In this document: positions 1-8,350 of the stretch, piece after piece
How positions within the stretch are numbered: the first letter of the stretch is position 1
How the letters are laid out: every line of letters starts with the position of its first letter
Source: Hoeflea sp.
GTDB lineage: Bacteria > Pseudomonadota > Alphaproteobacteria > Rhizobiales > Rhizobiaceae
Length of the DNA stretch: 58,650 nt
Assembly: GCF_014359905.1 (NCBI RefSeq)
Contig: NZ_JACIYP010000023.1
Coordinates: 1 to 58,650, forward strand
Direction: 5' to 3'
Notes under the pieces: generated by a model
Told to the model about the DNA's origin: nothing
Seen by the model: only the letters and a program-made list of their open reading frames with translations
Databases searched by the model: none
Program-made: the position numbers and the translations under genes

Positions 1-1
1 G

Positions 2-124
2 CTGCGCGCTGCGCCGAAGGTGGTTTATGCGAACGCCTTTGCGCCAGACAGCGGCGAGCTGCCGCACAACCAGTTCACAGGATCAGCGGTCAACTTCGTC
101 ACCGTTGCACGGTTTGACAAATAG
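2..124 (+). CDS. 3' end of an unrecognised protein (partial)
   Basis: An open frame enters from the left edge and stops at TAG after 40 codons. The visible C-terminus runs VVYANAFAPDSGELPHNQF and ends VARFDK. The codon choice is GC-rich at third positions like the neighbours, and a strong hairpin terminator follows 57 bases later, so this looks like a real gene end. I do not recognise the family from 40 residues. No function is proposed. Confidence 0.5.
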   Translation: MRAAPKVVYANAFAPDSGELPHNQFTGSAVNFVTVARFDK

Positions 125-181
125 AACCCGGCCACGGCCCCGCGGTTGACCTTTCGCCTACATCGCATCGCGACACCACGG

Positions 182-220
182 AAAAGGCCGCCCGAGTTGT
201 TCACTTGGGCGGCCTTTTGA
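182..220. terminator. Bidirectional Rho-independent terminator
   Basis: A 12-bp stem, GGCCGCCCGAGT pairing with ACTTGGGCGGCC (one G-T pair), encloses a 5-base loop. It is flanked by AAAA on the left and TTTT on the right, so it can terminate both the partial gene entering from the left and the convergent gapR-like gene. Confidence 0.85.
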
Positions 221-252
221 TTTTTCAGCCGATGTCGACGTGCGCCTGACAG

Positions 253-519
253 CTAGCTGGCGTCCTCTGGCTCGGGGGCCATGCCCAGGGCATGCAGATA
301 GGTGTCGAGGATGGCTTCCTGCTCAAGCCGGTCGTTCTGGTCCTGCTTGCGGATGGCGACGACCTTGCGGAGCACCTTGGTGTCGTAACCGTTGGATTTC
401 GCCTCGCCATAGACATCCTTGATGTCGTCGGCGATGGTTTTCTTTTCTTCTTCCAGCCGTTCAATGCGTTCGACAATGGAACGGAGCTGGTCGCGGGCGA
501 CGGCGCCGGCATCAGACAT
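253..519 (-). CDS. gapR: GapR-like DNA-binding protein (DUF2312)
   Basis: The 88-residue protein matches the DUF2312/UPF0335 family: an N-terminal [19 protein letters not shown] helix, then [27 protein letters not shown]. The Caulobacter member is GapR, a nucleoid-associated protein that clamps overtwisted AT-rich DNA and helps topoisomerases during replication. The length is standard for the family and the protein is almost wholly helical. Rhizobia often carry more than one DUF2312 copy, so orthology to GapR itself is inferred. The gene stands alone, convergent with the partial gene at the left edge. Family call is firm; the gene symbol is less so. Confidence 0.8.
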   Translation of the reverse strand: MSDAGAVARDQLRSIVERIERLEEEKKTIADDIKDVYGEAKSNGYDTKVLRKVVAIRKQDQNDRLEQEAILDTYLHALGMAPEPEDAS

Positions 520-655
520 GGGGTCACTCCTGAATGGACAGACGAGGGGTTGATCGTGTGAGGCTTCAAGTGCCCAAAGGCGGCGTTCGGGTCAAGGGCG
601 TTTGCGACATCCGGGCCGATTATTCGGCCGCCTGTGGACATGCATGGGAATGGCG

Positions 656-1438
656 TCAGGTCACGCGTGACCCGTGAAGCTCGACCTGGTGCAGTTCCGG
701 ACGGTCAGCCATCGACAGGAGAATCGGCGAAAGGCGGTCGACCCATGAGTCGACGCCGGACTTTTCCGAAATCAGGTCCTGACGGATTTCGAGCAAGGCG
801 TGGGCAAGGCCCGTCATGGAACAATGCCGGTGCATGGTGTCGCCCCTGAGCGCCCCGTCATAGGGTTCGTTGTCGCCCACGACCAACGCCGGATCTGCGC
901 TCAGCAGATCAATCAAAAGCTTGGCCGCCCGGGGATCGGTGTCCCACAACACGCCTGCATGCCAGGGCCTGCCGACGCCCTTCCAGGCGTGGGTGAAGGA
1001 ATGCAGGGAAATTACCAGAGGCGGTTTGCCGGACATGCGCCAGGTTTCCGCAATCACGGTGGCCACGGCCTCATGATAGGGGCGGTGGTAGAGGTTCAGA
1101 CGGCGTTCACGCTCCTCCATGGAGAGCGGGTGATTGGCTGGAATGACCATTCCATCGGAAAGCTTCATGATCAGCGTCGGGTCATCCTCGCCGCGGTTGG
1201 GGTCGATCAGCAGCCGCGAGAAGCACCCCAGGACCGCAGGAACCCCGAGACGGGCCGAGAGACCGCGCGACACGTCTTCCACACCAATGTCATAGGCGAT
1301 GTGCCTTTTGAAGGCCTCCGCGGGCAGGCCGAGATCGCCATACTCCGTGGGCAGCCGGTTCATGGCGTGATCGCCGAGGATCACTAGGGAGCGGCTTGGG
1401 TCTCCGGGAATTATCTCAAAGGGCTTGAAGCCTGACAT
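656..1438 (-). CDS. N-formylglutamate amidohydrolase family protein
   Basis: The 260-residue protein has the family landmarks: GDHAMNRLP near residue 22, a central DPNRGEDDPTLI segment around residues 98-109, and SLHSFTHAW near residue 145, which hold the zinc-binding and catalytic residues of this hydrolase fold. HutG-type enzymes release formate from N-formyl-L-glutamate in histidine breakdown, but no hut genes are nearby. In rhizobia this gene commonly sits beside DUF1036 and pyk genes, as here, so the substrate is open and it may not be histidine-related. Start is an ATG. It is divergent from the DUF1036 gene. Confidence 0.75.
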   Translation of the reverse strand: MSGFKPFEIIPGDPSRSLVILGDHAMNRLPTEYGDLGLPAEAFKRHIAYDIGVEDVSRGLSARLGVPAVLGCFSRLLIDPNRGEDDPTLIMKLSDGMVIPANHPLSMEERERRLNLYHRPYHEAVATVIAETWRMSGKPPLVISLHSFTHAWKGVGRPWHAGVLWDTDPRAAKLLIDLLSADPALVVGDNEPYDGALRGDTMHRHCSMTGLAHALLEIRQDLISEKSGVDSWVDRLSPILLSMADRPELHQVELHGSRVT

Positions 1439-1653
1439 GGCAGGGACGATTACCGTGTTTTGGGATTGTTACAGCGCCGGATCAATGGCACAGCCGCATC
1501 TTCCGGGCAACTGTCAGGGTCGGGTTCTTTGCATTCTCGCCGTTTGTGGTAGCGTGCGATGCCTGACTTTAGTCTGGCGTCTTTCGTTGACTTTCATGCC
1601 TCCCCGGCGCAAAACGCAACCCATAAGCCCCAAGCGGAGACTGACCGAAATTG

Positions 1654-2124
1654 ATGTTTCGCAAGTTGCCACAAGCCTATGCCTCCATCACCAGATTTGC
1701 CGTCCTCATTCCCCTGACGCTCGGGGCGCTGATGCTCGCGTCTGTCAGTGAGGCAAAGGCTGATTTCCGCGTGTGCAACGGCACGCAATCGCTTGTCGGC
1801 GGAGCGATTGGCTACCGCACGGCGGAGGGGTGGGTGACGGAAGGCTGGTGGCAGATACCGGCCAACTCTTGCGCCACCTTGATCGAAGGCCAATTGGGAT
1901 CGCGGTATTATTATCTCTACGCCGAGGATGCAGGCGGCGGCGGACGATGGGCCGGTGACATCAATATGTGCGTCGCTGACAATGAATTCCGCATTGTCGG
2001 GGTTGAAGACTGTTTCGCTCGTGGTTTCCAGCGCGTGGGATTCAAGGAATACGACACCGGACGGCAAGGCAGCTGGATGGTCCAGCTCTCTGATGCCCCG
2101 GAAGCGCCGGAAAGCCAAAACTGA
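1654..2124 (+). CDS. DUF1036 exported protein
   Basis: The 156-residue protein has a hydrophobic signal sequence (residues about 10-37, ending SEAKA) followed by the DUF1036 domain: VCNGTQSLVGGAIGYRT, EGWVTEGWW and the cysteines after NSC and INMC. It is predicted to be periplasmic; no biochemical role is known to me. An upstream in-frame TTG at 1651 could also start it. Its stop TGA overlaps the first base of the pyk start codon, so the two are probably cotranscribed and translationally coupled. The DUF1036-pyk pairing is common in Rhizobiales. Confidence 0.8.
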   Translation: MFRKLPQAYASITRFAVLIPLTLGALMLASVSEAKADFRVCNGTQSLVGGAIGYRTAEGWVTEGWWQIPANSCATLIEGQLGSRYYYLYAEDAGGGGRWAGDINMCVADNEFRIVGVEDCFARGFQRVGFKEYDTGRQGSWMVQLSDAPEAPESQN

Positions 2125-3563
2125 TGATGCGTCTACGCAATGTGAAAATTCTCGCGACGCTGGGACCCGCGTCGTCCGATGAAGCGATGATCCAGAAACT
2201 GCATGAGGCAGGCGCCGATCTGTTCCGGATCAATATGAGCCATTCAAGCCATGAGCTGATGCGCACGCTGGTCGGCCGCATCCGCGCAGTGGAGAAAAAA
2301 TGCGGCCGCCCGATCGGCATTCTTGCCGATCTTCAGGGACCGAAACTGCGGGTGGGCAAATTCGCCGACGGGTCGGCGACGCTGACCGCCGGCCAGACAT
2401 TCGTACTCGACAATCGCGACGAGCCAGGGGATTCGACACGGGTGTTCCTGCCGCATCCGGAAATTCTTGAAGCGGTTCAGCCTGGGCACCGCCTGCTGAT
2501 CGATGACGGGCGGCTGCAATTGCTTGCGGTCGAGTCCGACAAGACCTCGATCACCTGCACAGTCGTTGCCGGCACCAAGATTTCCGACAAGAAGGGCGTC
2601 AGCCTGCCGGACACCACGCTCGGGGTGGGTGCGCTGACTGAGAAGGACAGAAGCGATCTCGATGCCGTCCTTGCCGTCAACGATGTCGACTGGGTGGCCT
2701 TGTCCTTTATCCAGCGGCCCGAGGATCTGGCTGAGGTGCGCAAGATCGCCCGCGGCCGGGTCGGTCTGATGTCAAAGATCGAAAAGCCGCAGGCGTTGGA
2801 ACGCATCGATGAAATCATCGAATTGTCGGATGCGCTGATGGTGGCGCGCGGCGATCTCGGCGTCGAGATGCCGATTGAATCGGTGCCGGGCATCCAGAAG
2901 CAGCTGACCCGCGCCTGCCGCAAGGCCGGCAAGCCGGTGGTGGTGGCGACGCAGATGCTCGAATCGATGATCTCGGCGGCGGTTCCTACCCGCGCCGAAG
3001 TTTCCGATGTCGCAACCGCCGTGTTCGAAGGCGCCGATGCGGTGATGCTGTCGGCGGAATCCGCAGCCGGCGATTACCCGGTCGAAGCGGTCACGATGAT
3101 GGCGTCGATCGCCCGCAAGGTGGAGCGCGACCCGAACTATCCCGGCATCATCTATTCCCAGCGCCCGCAGCCCGACGCCACCGGCGCCGACGCCATTTCC
3201 CTGGCCGCACGCCAGATCGCCGAAACGCTCAATCTGTCGGCGATCGTTTGCTACACCTCGTCAGGCAACACCGGCCTGCGCGCCGCGCGCGAGCGGCCGA
3301 ATGTGCCGATCATAGCGCTCTCGCCGGTGATCCAGACCGCGCGCCGGCTGTCGGTCGTCTGGGGGCTGCATTGCGTGGTGACCCAGGATGCGACAGACTT
3401 GGACGACATGGTCGACCGCGCCTGCCGCATCGCCTTCCGTGAAGGTTTCGGCAAGCCCGGCGATCGCATCATCATTTCGGCTGGGGTGCCGCTCGGAACG
3501 CCGGGATCGACCAACATGCTGCGCATTGCCTATATCGGTTCTGACGGCCTGACCGGGATCTGA
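2124..3563 (+). CDS. pyk: Pyruvate kinase
   Basis: The 479-residue protein catalyses phosphoenolpyruvate + ADP to pyruvate + ATP, the last step of glycolysis, in the cytoplasm. Visible family motifs are the N-terminal KILATLGPAS and FRINMSHSS, the substrate and metal loop MSKIEKPQAL (active-site Lys near 218), MVARGDLGVEMP, and VATQMLESM. The length is normal for a full enzyme with the C-terminal allosteric domain. The start overlaps the DUF1036 stop; ATG codons at 2124 and 2127 are both possible. It lies far from the tkt-gap-pgk-fda block but serves the same pathway. Confidence 0.96.
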   Translation: MMRLRNVKILATLGPASSDEAMIQKLHEAGADLFRINMSHSSHELMRTLVGRIRAVEKKCGRPIGILADLQGPKLRVGKFADGSATLTAGQTFVLDNRDEPGDSTRVFLPHPEILEAVQPGHRLLIDDGRLQLLAVESDKTSITCTVVAGTKISDKKGVSLPDTTLGVGALTEKDRSDLDAVLAVNDVDWVALSFIQRPEDLAEVRKIARGRVGLMSKIEKPQALERIDEIIELSDALMVARGDLGVEMPIESVPGIQKQLTRACRKAGKPVVVATQMLESMISAAVPTRAEVSDVATAVFEGADAVMLSAESAAGDYPVEAVTMMASIARKVERDPNYPGIIYSQRPQPDATGADAISLAARQIAETLNLSAIVCYTSSGNTGLRAARERPNVPIIALSPVIQTARRLSVVWGLHCVVTQDATDLDDMVDRACRIAFREGFGKPGDRIIISAGVPLGTPGSTNMLRIAYIGSDGLTGI

Positions 3564-3591
3564 TCGCCCGCAGGCAGGATCGCTGACCGGG

Positions 3592-4701
3592 TCAGCCGGC
3601 GGAGGGAGCTTCGCCGGGACAGGTGACATCGTCGCCGGCAAGGGCGGCCTCTGCGGATGCTGCCGCTGCCTTGAGATCCACATCGAAGCCTGCAACCTTC
3701 TCGATGGCGCGCACCGCAAGATCGGTGGTGACATGATCCGGCTTGTGGCCGAGATTGCGGATCAAGACCAGCTCCGCGCCCGCGATATCCCGCGCCAGTC
3801 CTTCGGAGTGAATATGGGCGAGCACGATCGAATCGCTGTCGCCGGTGATGATAACCGTCGGCGTGGTGATTTCGCTGTACCGCGGCGCGACCCGTGTGGC
3901 GTAGGCCTTGAGGTTGTTGACATCGATGGCGTTGTTGCGGAAGGCCGCCGGCCTGAGCACCAGCGCCGGGGCGGTCCGGGTGACATAGTCGGCGGGTGTC
4001 GGGTTCGGCGCGAAAACGCAGGCCGAGCCGCTTTCGATCCGCGTCATCCCGGCGGGGAGCGCCAGCGTGTTGGCGAACAACGGACCGATCACCGGCGTGC
4101 TCGTCAGGCCGTAATACCAGGCGATTCCGCCTGGCCAGGGATGTGTGGCTGGCGCGAGAAACACCAGCCCTGCCGTCATTTCGGGATGGCCGAGTGCAAA
4201 ACTCGCCGCAATTGCGCCGCCGAAGGAATGACCGATGATGATGGCCTTGGAGATTCCCTTGGTCTGCATTGCGCGTGCGATGGCGTCCGCCTGGCCATCG
4301 GGGGCGTTGTTCTCGCTGCCGCCGCGGTCCGACCAGCCATGCCCCGGGCGATCGATGAACAGCATTTCGGCGCGGCCCTCGAATTTGCTTCGGAACGGCA
4401 TGAGTTGATCGCGCAAATTGCCGCTGGCGCCGTGAATGAAAACAAGCGCCGGCAGGTCGGCGGTGTCCGGACGGGAGATGTGCACGGCGTGAAGCCTGTA
4501 GCCGCCGACATCGATCATCTCGCCCATCGGCGGATAGAGCGCCTCGATTTCACGGGCTTTCACCTGGGTCCATGCAACGAGCGCGGCGATGAGCAAGGCG
4601 AGGGTCAGGATAAAATAGATCATGAAGGTTCGGATCGGTCTTTGGAAGGGCATGATGGAACAATGCTTGAGCGCTGGAAGGGAAGGGAACTTTTGCCCCA
4701 T
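3592..4701 (-). CDS. Alpha/beta hydrolase, membrane-anchored
   Basis: The protein has a single N-terminal transmembrane segment (MIYFILTLALLIAALVAW, residues 27-44), then an alpha/beta-hydrolase fold. Visible elements are FIHGASGN (oxyanion loop), the nucleophile elbow IIGHSFGGA with Ser near 156, an acidic residue in ITGDSDSIV, and the catalytic His in RNLGHKPDH. It probably acts on an ester or epoxide at the periplasmic face; the substrate is unknown. The start is uncertain: ATGs at 4701, 4653 and 4623 are all possible, and the last places the anchor at the very N-terminus. Convergent with pyk. Confidence 0.75.
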   Translation of the reverse strand: MGQKFPSLPALKHCSIMPFQRPIRTFMIYFILTLALLIAALVAWTQVKAREIEALYPPMGEMIDVGGYRLHAVHISRPDTADLPALVFIHGASGNLRDQLMPFRSKFEGRAEMLFIDRPGHGWSDRGGSENNAPDGQADAIARAMQTKGISKAIIIGHSFGGAIAASFALGHPEMTAGLVFLAPATHPWPGGIAWYYGLTSTPVIGPLFANTLALPAGMTRIESGSACVFAPNPTPADYVTRTAPALVLRPAAFRNNAIDVNNLKAYATRVAPRYSEITTPTVIITGDSDSIVLAHIHSEGLARDIAGAELVLIRNLGHKPDHVTTDLAVRAIEKVAGFDVDLKAAAASAEAALAGDDVTCPGEAPSAG

Positions 4702-4741
4702 CTCCCATGACGATGACGTGCGGATAAAGTTTCAGGAGTAA

Positions 4742-5353
4742 TCAGGTCCGGCTGCCGGCAAGTTTGTCGGCCAGTTCTCCCACCTTTTCCTGGGCCTGGC
4801 GGTTGGCGGGATAGATCTCGAGCATCTGTTCCCAGGCCCGCAGTTCAAGTTCGTCGTTTCCCGAAGCCGACAGGATCGCGGCCATGCCGGCGATGGCGCC
4901 GAAGTGACGTGGCTCCAGCGTCAGGACCCGATTGATGTCCACCATGGATTTTCCGTGATTGCCCATCATGAAATGCAGCGTCGCCCTGCGGTTCCAGCCC
5001 TCGACGTAGTCCGGCTTCAGAACGATCACCTGGTCGAGCAGATCGAGCGCCAGGCCATTCTTGTTGTCGGTGACGGCCTTGTCAGCCCATTGCATCAGAA
5101 GATTGACGGTGGCGCTGCCCGAATCGCGCCATTCCGCCCAGATCCGTTCGCTGATTCGCTTGGCCTGCTGGTCGTTGCGCTCGCGCTTGAGGTCCGAAAA
5201 CAGTTTGTCGAGCGTCCCGGCAGGTTCAGCCGAGGCGCTGGAGGCCGGCGGCGCAAGCCCGGATTGAGCCGATGCCGGCATGGCCGACGCGCCTGCGATG
5301 AGGGCGGCGGCAACGGTCGGGGCAAGGCATTTCAAAAACAGAAAATGACGCAT
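4742..5353 (-). CDS. Exported TPR protein
   Basis: The 203-residue protein has a signal peptide (cleavage likely after residues ASAQ near 30) and TPR-like helical repeats from about residue 80: VLKPDYVEGWNRRATLHFMMGN and LEPRHFGAIAGMAAIL. Its layout, including an IWAEWRDSGS segment before the repeats, closely matches the protein at 41985-42563, so the two are paralogues. It is predicted periplasmic, probably a protein-protein interaction module. No partner is obvious; it is 40 bases downstream of the hydrolase start, on the same strand but upstream in transcription. Confidence 0.75.
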   Translation of the reverse strand: MRHFLFLKCLAPTVAAALIAGASAMPASAQSGLAPPASSASAEPAGTLDKLFSDLKRERNDQQAKRISERIWAEWRDSGSATVNLLMQWADKAVTDNKNGLALDLLDQVIVLKPDYVEGWNRRATLHFMMGNHGKSMVDINRVLTLEPRHFGAIAGMAAILSASGNDELELRAWEQMLEIYPANRQAQEKVGELADKLAGSRT

Positions 5354-5423
5354 GACGGAAAACTAGACCGTCTGCGCCAAATTTCAAATGCAAATTTCAG
5401 TGAAGGCCAAGCGGCCCGCTACT

Positions 5424-5549
5424 TCAGCCCTGACGGGCTTTGAAGCGCGGGTTCATCTTGTTGATGATGTAAACCCGGCCCTTGCGGCGAACCAGACGGT
5501 TGTCGCGGTGACGGGCCTTGAGCGCCTTAAGCGAATTCTTGATCTTCAT
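5424..5549 (-). CDS. rpmJ: Ribosomal protein L36 (41-residue, cysteine-free type)
   Basis: The reverse strand encodes 41 residues starting [18 protein letters not shown] and ending PRFKARQG. This is the longer L36 type that lacks the CxxC...C/H zinc ribbon of the classical 38-residue form, so it should not need zinc. Alphaproteobacteria usually carry only this form. It is a component of the large subunit near the peptidyl-transferase centre. The gene stands alone. The following 158 bases up to purK show nothing I can name. Confidence 0.95.
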   Translation of the reverse strand: MKIKNSLKALKARHRDNRLVRRKGRVYIINKMNPRFKARQG

Positions 5550-5707
5550 TGTTCTGATCCGCGCGTTATCTGGGCGGCGGAGCCGCCTATTCATTCAAAA
5601 GCGCGCCAGCCAGGGGACGCGCTCATCGGTTGGCAGGCATGTAGCCGCTTGGGCATTTGCTGTCAACTCCGGCAAGGCTGTTTCCACCCCGAAACCGCTC
5701 AGGAACT

Positions 5708-6796
5708 CTATGTTCGAGGGGTGATCCGCGTCACATGACCCATCTTGCGGCCGGGGCGCGCTTGCGATTTTCCATAGAGATGGATCACAGCGCCGGATTC
5801 GGCCGCCAGATCATCACGCTTGCCGACGTCGTCGCCGATGAGGTTTTCCATGACGCAGTCGGAATGCCGTTCCGGATCGCCGAGCGACAGGCCGGTGATG
5901 GCGCGAATGTGCTGCTCGAATTGCGAAATCGCGCAGGCGGCCTCGGTCCAGTGGCCAGAATTGTGAACCCTCGGCGCGATTTCGTTGACCAGCAGCCGGT
6001 GGCCTGACCCATCGCGGACAGCGAAGAACTCGACGGCGAAAACCCCGACATAGTCCAGATGACCGCCAATCGCCGCAGCAATCCTGAGCGCTTCCGCACA
6101 AGCTTGGGGTCCGAGTCCAGAGGGAACCGTCGATGTGTGCAGGATGTGGTCGCGATGGACATTCTGCACCACGTCAAACGCCCGGACCTCGCCCGACAGG
6201 CCGCGCGCGGCGATGACCGAGACTTCGTGTTCGAAATGGACAAAGGATTCAAGAATCGCCATCTGGCCACTCATGGCGGCAAAGGCGGCCTCGGCGTCTT
6301 CCGGCCGGATAAGCTTCGCCTGGCCTTTGCCATCGTAGCCGAGCCGGGTTGTCTTCAGGACTGCCGGCAGCCCGGTGGCGAGAATGGCTTGATCCAGTTC
6401 CGCCCGGTTCGAGACAGCGGCGAACAGTGCCGTTTCAGCACCCAGTTCACGCGCCATGGTCTTTTCGCGCAAGCGGTCCTGGGCCACTTCCAGCGCTTTT
6501 GATCCAGGCCGGACGGGGACGCGCGATTCGAGCGAACGCACCGCCTCAACGGGCACGTTCTCGAATTCGTAAGTCACGACATCGCAGAGCGCCACCAATT
6601 GATCGAGCGCCTCGGCGTCGTCATAGGCGGCGACGATCTGGCTGTTGGCGACCTGGGCAGCGGGCGCATGCAGGTCCGGCTCCAGAATGATGGCCTTGAA
6701 ACCAAGGCGCGCCGCCGCCATCGCCAGCATCCGGCCAAGCTGGCCGCCGCCGATGATGCCGATCACGGCGCCGGGTGGAAGCGCTTTGGCGTTCAT
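5708..6796 (-). CDS. purK: 5-(carboxyamino)imidazole ribonucleotide synthase
   Basis: The 362-residue ATP-grasp enzyme converts AIR, bicarbonate and ATP to N5-CAIR in purine synthesis. Visible features are the N-terminal dinucleotide-like [14 protein letters not shown], the ATP-grasp core [13 protein letters not shown] and [15 protein letters not shown], and the Mg-binding segment [18 protein letters not shown] near the C-terminal third. Length is typical. Its ATG overlaps the purE stop by four bases, giving a purE-purK operon. The partner PurE moves the carboxyl group from N5 to C4. Confidence 0.96.
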   Translation of the reverse strand: MNAKALPPGAVIGIIGGGQLGRMLAMAAARLGFKAIILEPDLHAPAAQVANSQIVAAYDDAEALDQLVALCDVVTYEFENVPVEAVRSLESRVPVRPGSKALEVAQDRLREKTMARELGAETALFAAVSNRAELDQAILATGLPAVLKTTRLGYDGKGQAKLIRPEDAEAAFAAMSGQMAILESFVHFEHEVSVIAARGLSGEVRAFDVVQNVHRDHILHTSTVPSGLGPQACAEALRIAAAIGGHLDYVGVFAVEFFAVRDGSGHRLLVNEIAPRVHNSGHWTEAACAISQFEQHIRAITGLSLGDPERHSDCVMENLIGDDVGKRDDLAAESGAVIHLYGKSQARPGRKMGHVTRITPRT

Positions 6797-7293
6797 GGCT
6801 GATCGACCGGCTGTTCGGCCACCGCGTCGGTGCGCGCCTGACGCCAGGCGTCGAGGCGCTCGGCCAACGCCTCGTCGGAAAGGGCAAGCACAGATGCGGC
6901 AAGCAAGGCCGCGTTGACAGCCCCTGGCTTGCCGATCGCCAATGTGCCGACGGGAATGCCGGCCGGCATCTGCACGATGGACAGAAGGCTGTCCTGTCCG
7001 GAAAGCGCCTTGGATTCCACGGGGACGCCAAAAACCGGCAGAGGCGTGAAAGCCGCGGTCATGCCGGGAAGATGGGCTGCGCCGCCTGCGCCCGCGATGA
7101 TCACCTTGAAACCGTCCGCCCGGGCGCCCTTGGCAAAGGCCACAAGGCGATCCGGCGTCCGGTGCGCCGAGACAATCAGCGGCCGGTACGAAACTTCCAG
7201 TTCCGCAAGGGTATCGCAGGCATGTTTCATTGTGGACCAGTCGGACTGACTTCCCATGATCACGGCCACCTTCGGCTTTTCGGCAAGGGTCAT
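6793..7293 (-). CDS. purE: N5-carboxyaminoimidazole ribonucleotide mutase
   Basis: The 166-residue protein shows the class I PurE signature [10 protein letters not shown] near residue 13, SAHRTPDRL, and [13 protein letters not shown], with His in SAHR and GAAHL at the active site. It converts N5-CAIR to CAIR in purine synthesis and forms octamers in known homologues. The standard PurE length is about 160-170 residues. It is the first gene of purEK, 14 bases after the convergent stop side of the DUF465 gene upstream on the same strand, so the DUF465 gene may be cotranscribed. Confidence 0.96.
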   Translation of the reverse strand: MTLAEKPKVAVIMGSQSDWSTMKHACDTLAELEVSYRPLIVSAHRTPDRLVAFAKGARADGFKVIIAGAGGAAHLPGMTAAFTPLPVFGVPVESKALSGQDSLLSIVQMPAGIPVGTLAIGKPGAVNAALLAASVLALSDEALAERLDAWRQARTDAVAEQPVDQP

Positions 7294-7306
7294 GCGCAGC
7301 TCCCGG

Positions 7307-7510
7307 TCAGGCGATGATATCGGGGATGAGCTGGTCCTCGAGCTCGGTAATCTTGTCCTTGATCGCCAGCTTCTTCTTTTTCATGCGCTGAATGCGCAAC
7401 TGGTCGCATCCAGTCTGAATCATGGCGTTAATCGCAACGTCGAAGTCTTCGTGCTCATGGCGCAGTCGCGCCACGAGCATACGGCGCTCCGCCTGTTCCT
7501 GATCGGACAT
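7307..7510 (-). CDS. DUF465 (YdcH-like) small coiled-coil protein
   Basis: The 67-residue protein begins [20 protein letters not shown], and its C-terminal half holds the DUF465 pattern ([22 protein letters not shown]). A GGGGAA ribosome-binding site precedes the ATG at 7510; longer readings add unsupported N-terminal residues. It is small, charged and helical, with no known enzymatic role. It lies just upstream of purE on the same strand and divergent from a second DUF465 gene at 7722, a paired arrangement that recurs in rhizobia. Confidence 0.85.
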   Translation of the reverse strand: MSDQEQAERRMLVARLRHEHEDFDVAINAMIQTGCDQLRIQRMKKKKLAIKDKITELEDQLIPDIIA

Positions 7511-7721
7511 ACAATTTCCCCGTCTCACGCATGCTGTCGGCGCTGGTCCGACCCTTCTGTCGTCCGGGCGCTCGTAGCACAGAATCGGGTGTAACAGGAA
7601 GTTATCCCAAATCAATAAATCACCTTCGACAAAAGGAAAAAGCCATGGCACACTCGCCGGTGTCAACAAACGATTTGCTCCGGTGTTCCGGCGCCGGCGC
7701 ATCCCACCAAAGGAGTCGCCC

Positions 7722-7898
7722 ATGTCGATTGATGCTCATCTTGCCACGCTTGAGAAAAAGCACGGTGAACTTGAAGCCGAACTCCGCTCAGTGCAGGCGC
7801 AGCCATCAGTCCATGACGAGGAGATTGTCGATATCAAGCGGCGAAAACTACGCCTCAAGGATCAGATCAACCGGTTGCGTTCAGACACGCAACATTGA
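7722..7898 (+). CDS. DUF465 (YdcH-like) small coiled-coil protein, second copy
   Basis: The 58-residue protein starts MSIDAHLATLEKKHGELEAE, with an AGGAG site at 7711. The DUF465 heptads continue through EEIVDIKRRKLRLKDQINRL. It is a paralogue of the gene at 7307-7510: both end in the (R/K)KKLRLKD(Q/K)I(N/T)xL pattern. It is divergent from that gene, with a 211-base shared upstream region. A strong terminator follows. Function unknown; probably a short antiparallel coiled coil. Confidence 0.88.
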   Translation: MSIDAHLATLEKKHGELEAELRSVQAQPSVHDEEIVDIKRRKLRLKDQINRLRSDTQH

Positions 7899-7925
7899 TC
7901 ATAATTCTATGACGTAACGATGACA

Positions 7926-7956
7926 GGCGCGGGGCGTTATCCCCCGCGTCTTTTTT
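7926..7956 (+). terminator. Rho-independent terminator after the DUF465 gene
   Basis: A 9-bp GC-rich stem (7926-7934 with 7942-7950, one G-T pair), a 7-base loop and six T residues. It lies 28 bases after the DUF465 stop. Confidence 0.88.
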
Positions 7957-7988
7957 GTTTCGGGCGTTTTGAAACACCGAGGTTCACA

Positions 7989-8246
7989 TCAGGACCAGAA
8001 TTGATCGACCCAGAGGTTCAATTGCATGAAGCCGCCGGTATTGACCGCGTAGATCCGGCGTGTTCCCTGGTTGGTGACGGTTACCAGATTGCAGTCGAGA
8101 AGCGCCTTGAGATGCTGGGACACCGCCGGGCGGCTGATCGGCAGTCCGTGGGCCAGTTCGTTGACCGTGCGCGGCCTGCGGCGCAACTCCTCCAACAGGT
8201 AACGCCTGTTGGGATCAGCGATGGCCTGGAAAGCATCCGTTATCAT
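7989..8246 (-). CDS. ArsR-family winged-helix regulator
   Basis: The 85-residue protein is a single winged-helix domain: AIADPNRRYLLEEL (helix 1-2), TVNELAHGLPISRPAVSQHLKALLDCNLV (recognition helix-turn-helix) and the wing VTVTNQGTRRIYAVN. It lacks the CxC metal site of arsenic or cadmium sensors, so it is more likely a redox or small-molecule responder, or needs a partner. The next gene upstream on the same strand is the acyl-CoA ligase at 8351-10003, about 100 bases away, so the regulator lies downstream of it. The target is unknown. Confidence 0.8.
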   Translation of the reverse strand: MITDAFQAIADPNRRYLLEELRRRPRTVNELAHGLPISRPAVSQHLKALLDCNLVTVTNQGTRRIYAVNTGGFMQLNLWVDQFWS

Positions 8247-8350
8247 GCGGTCAAGCTAAGTTAAAGCATTCCGCCCGGCAAGGTTTTTATAAGCGCCGCA
8301 ACCAGTTGGTTGCGGGGCGAAATTACTTCGCGAAACCGCCCCCCGCGTCT

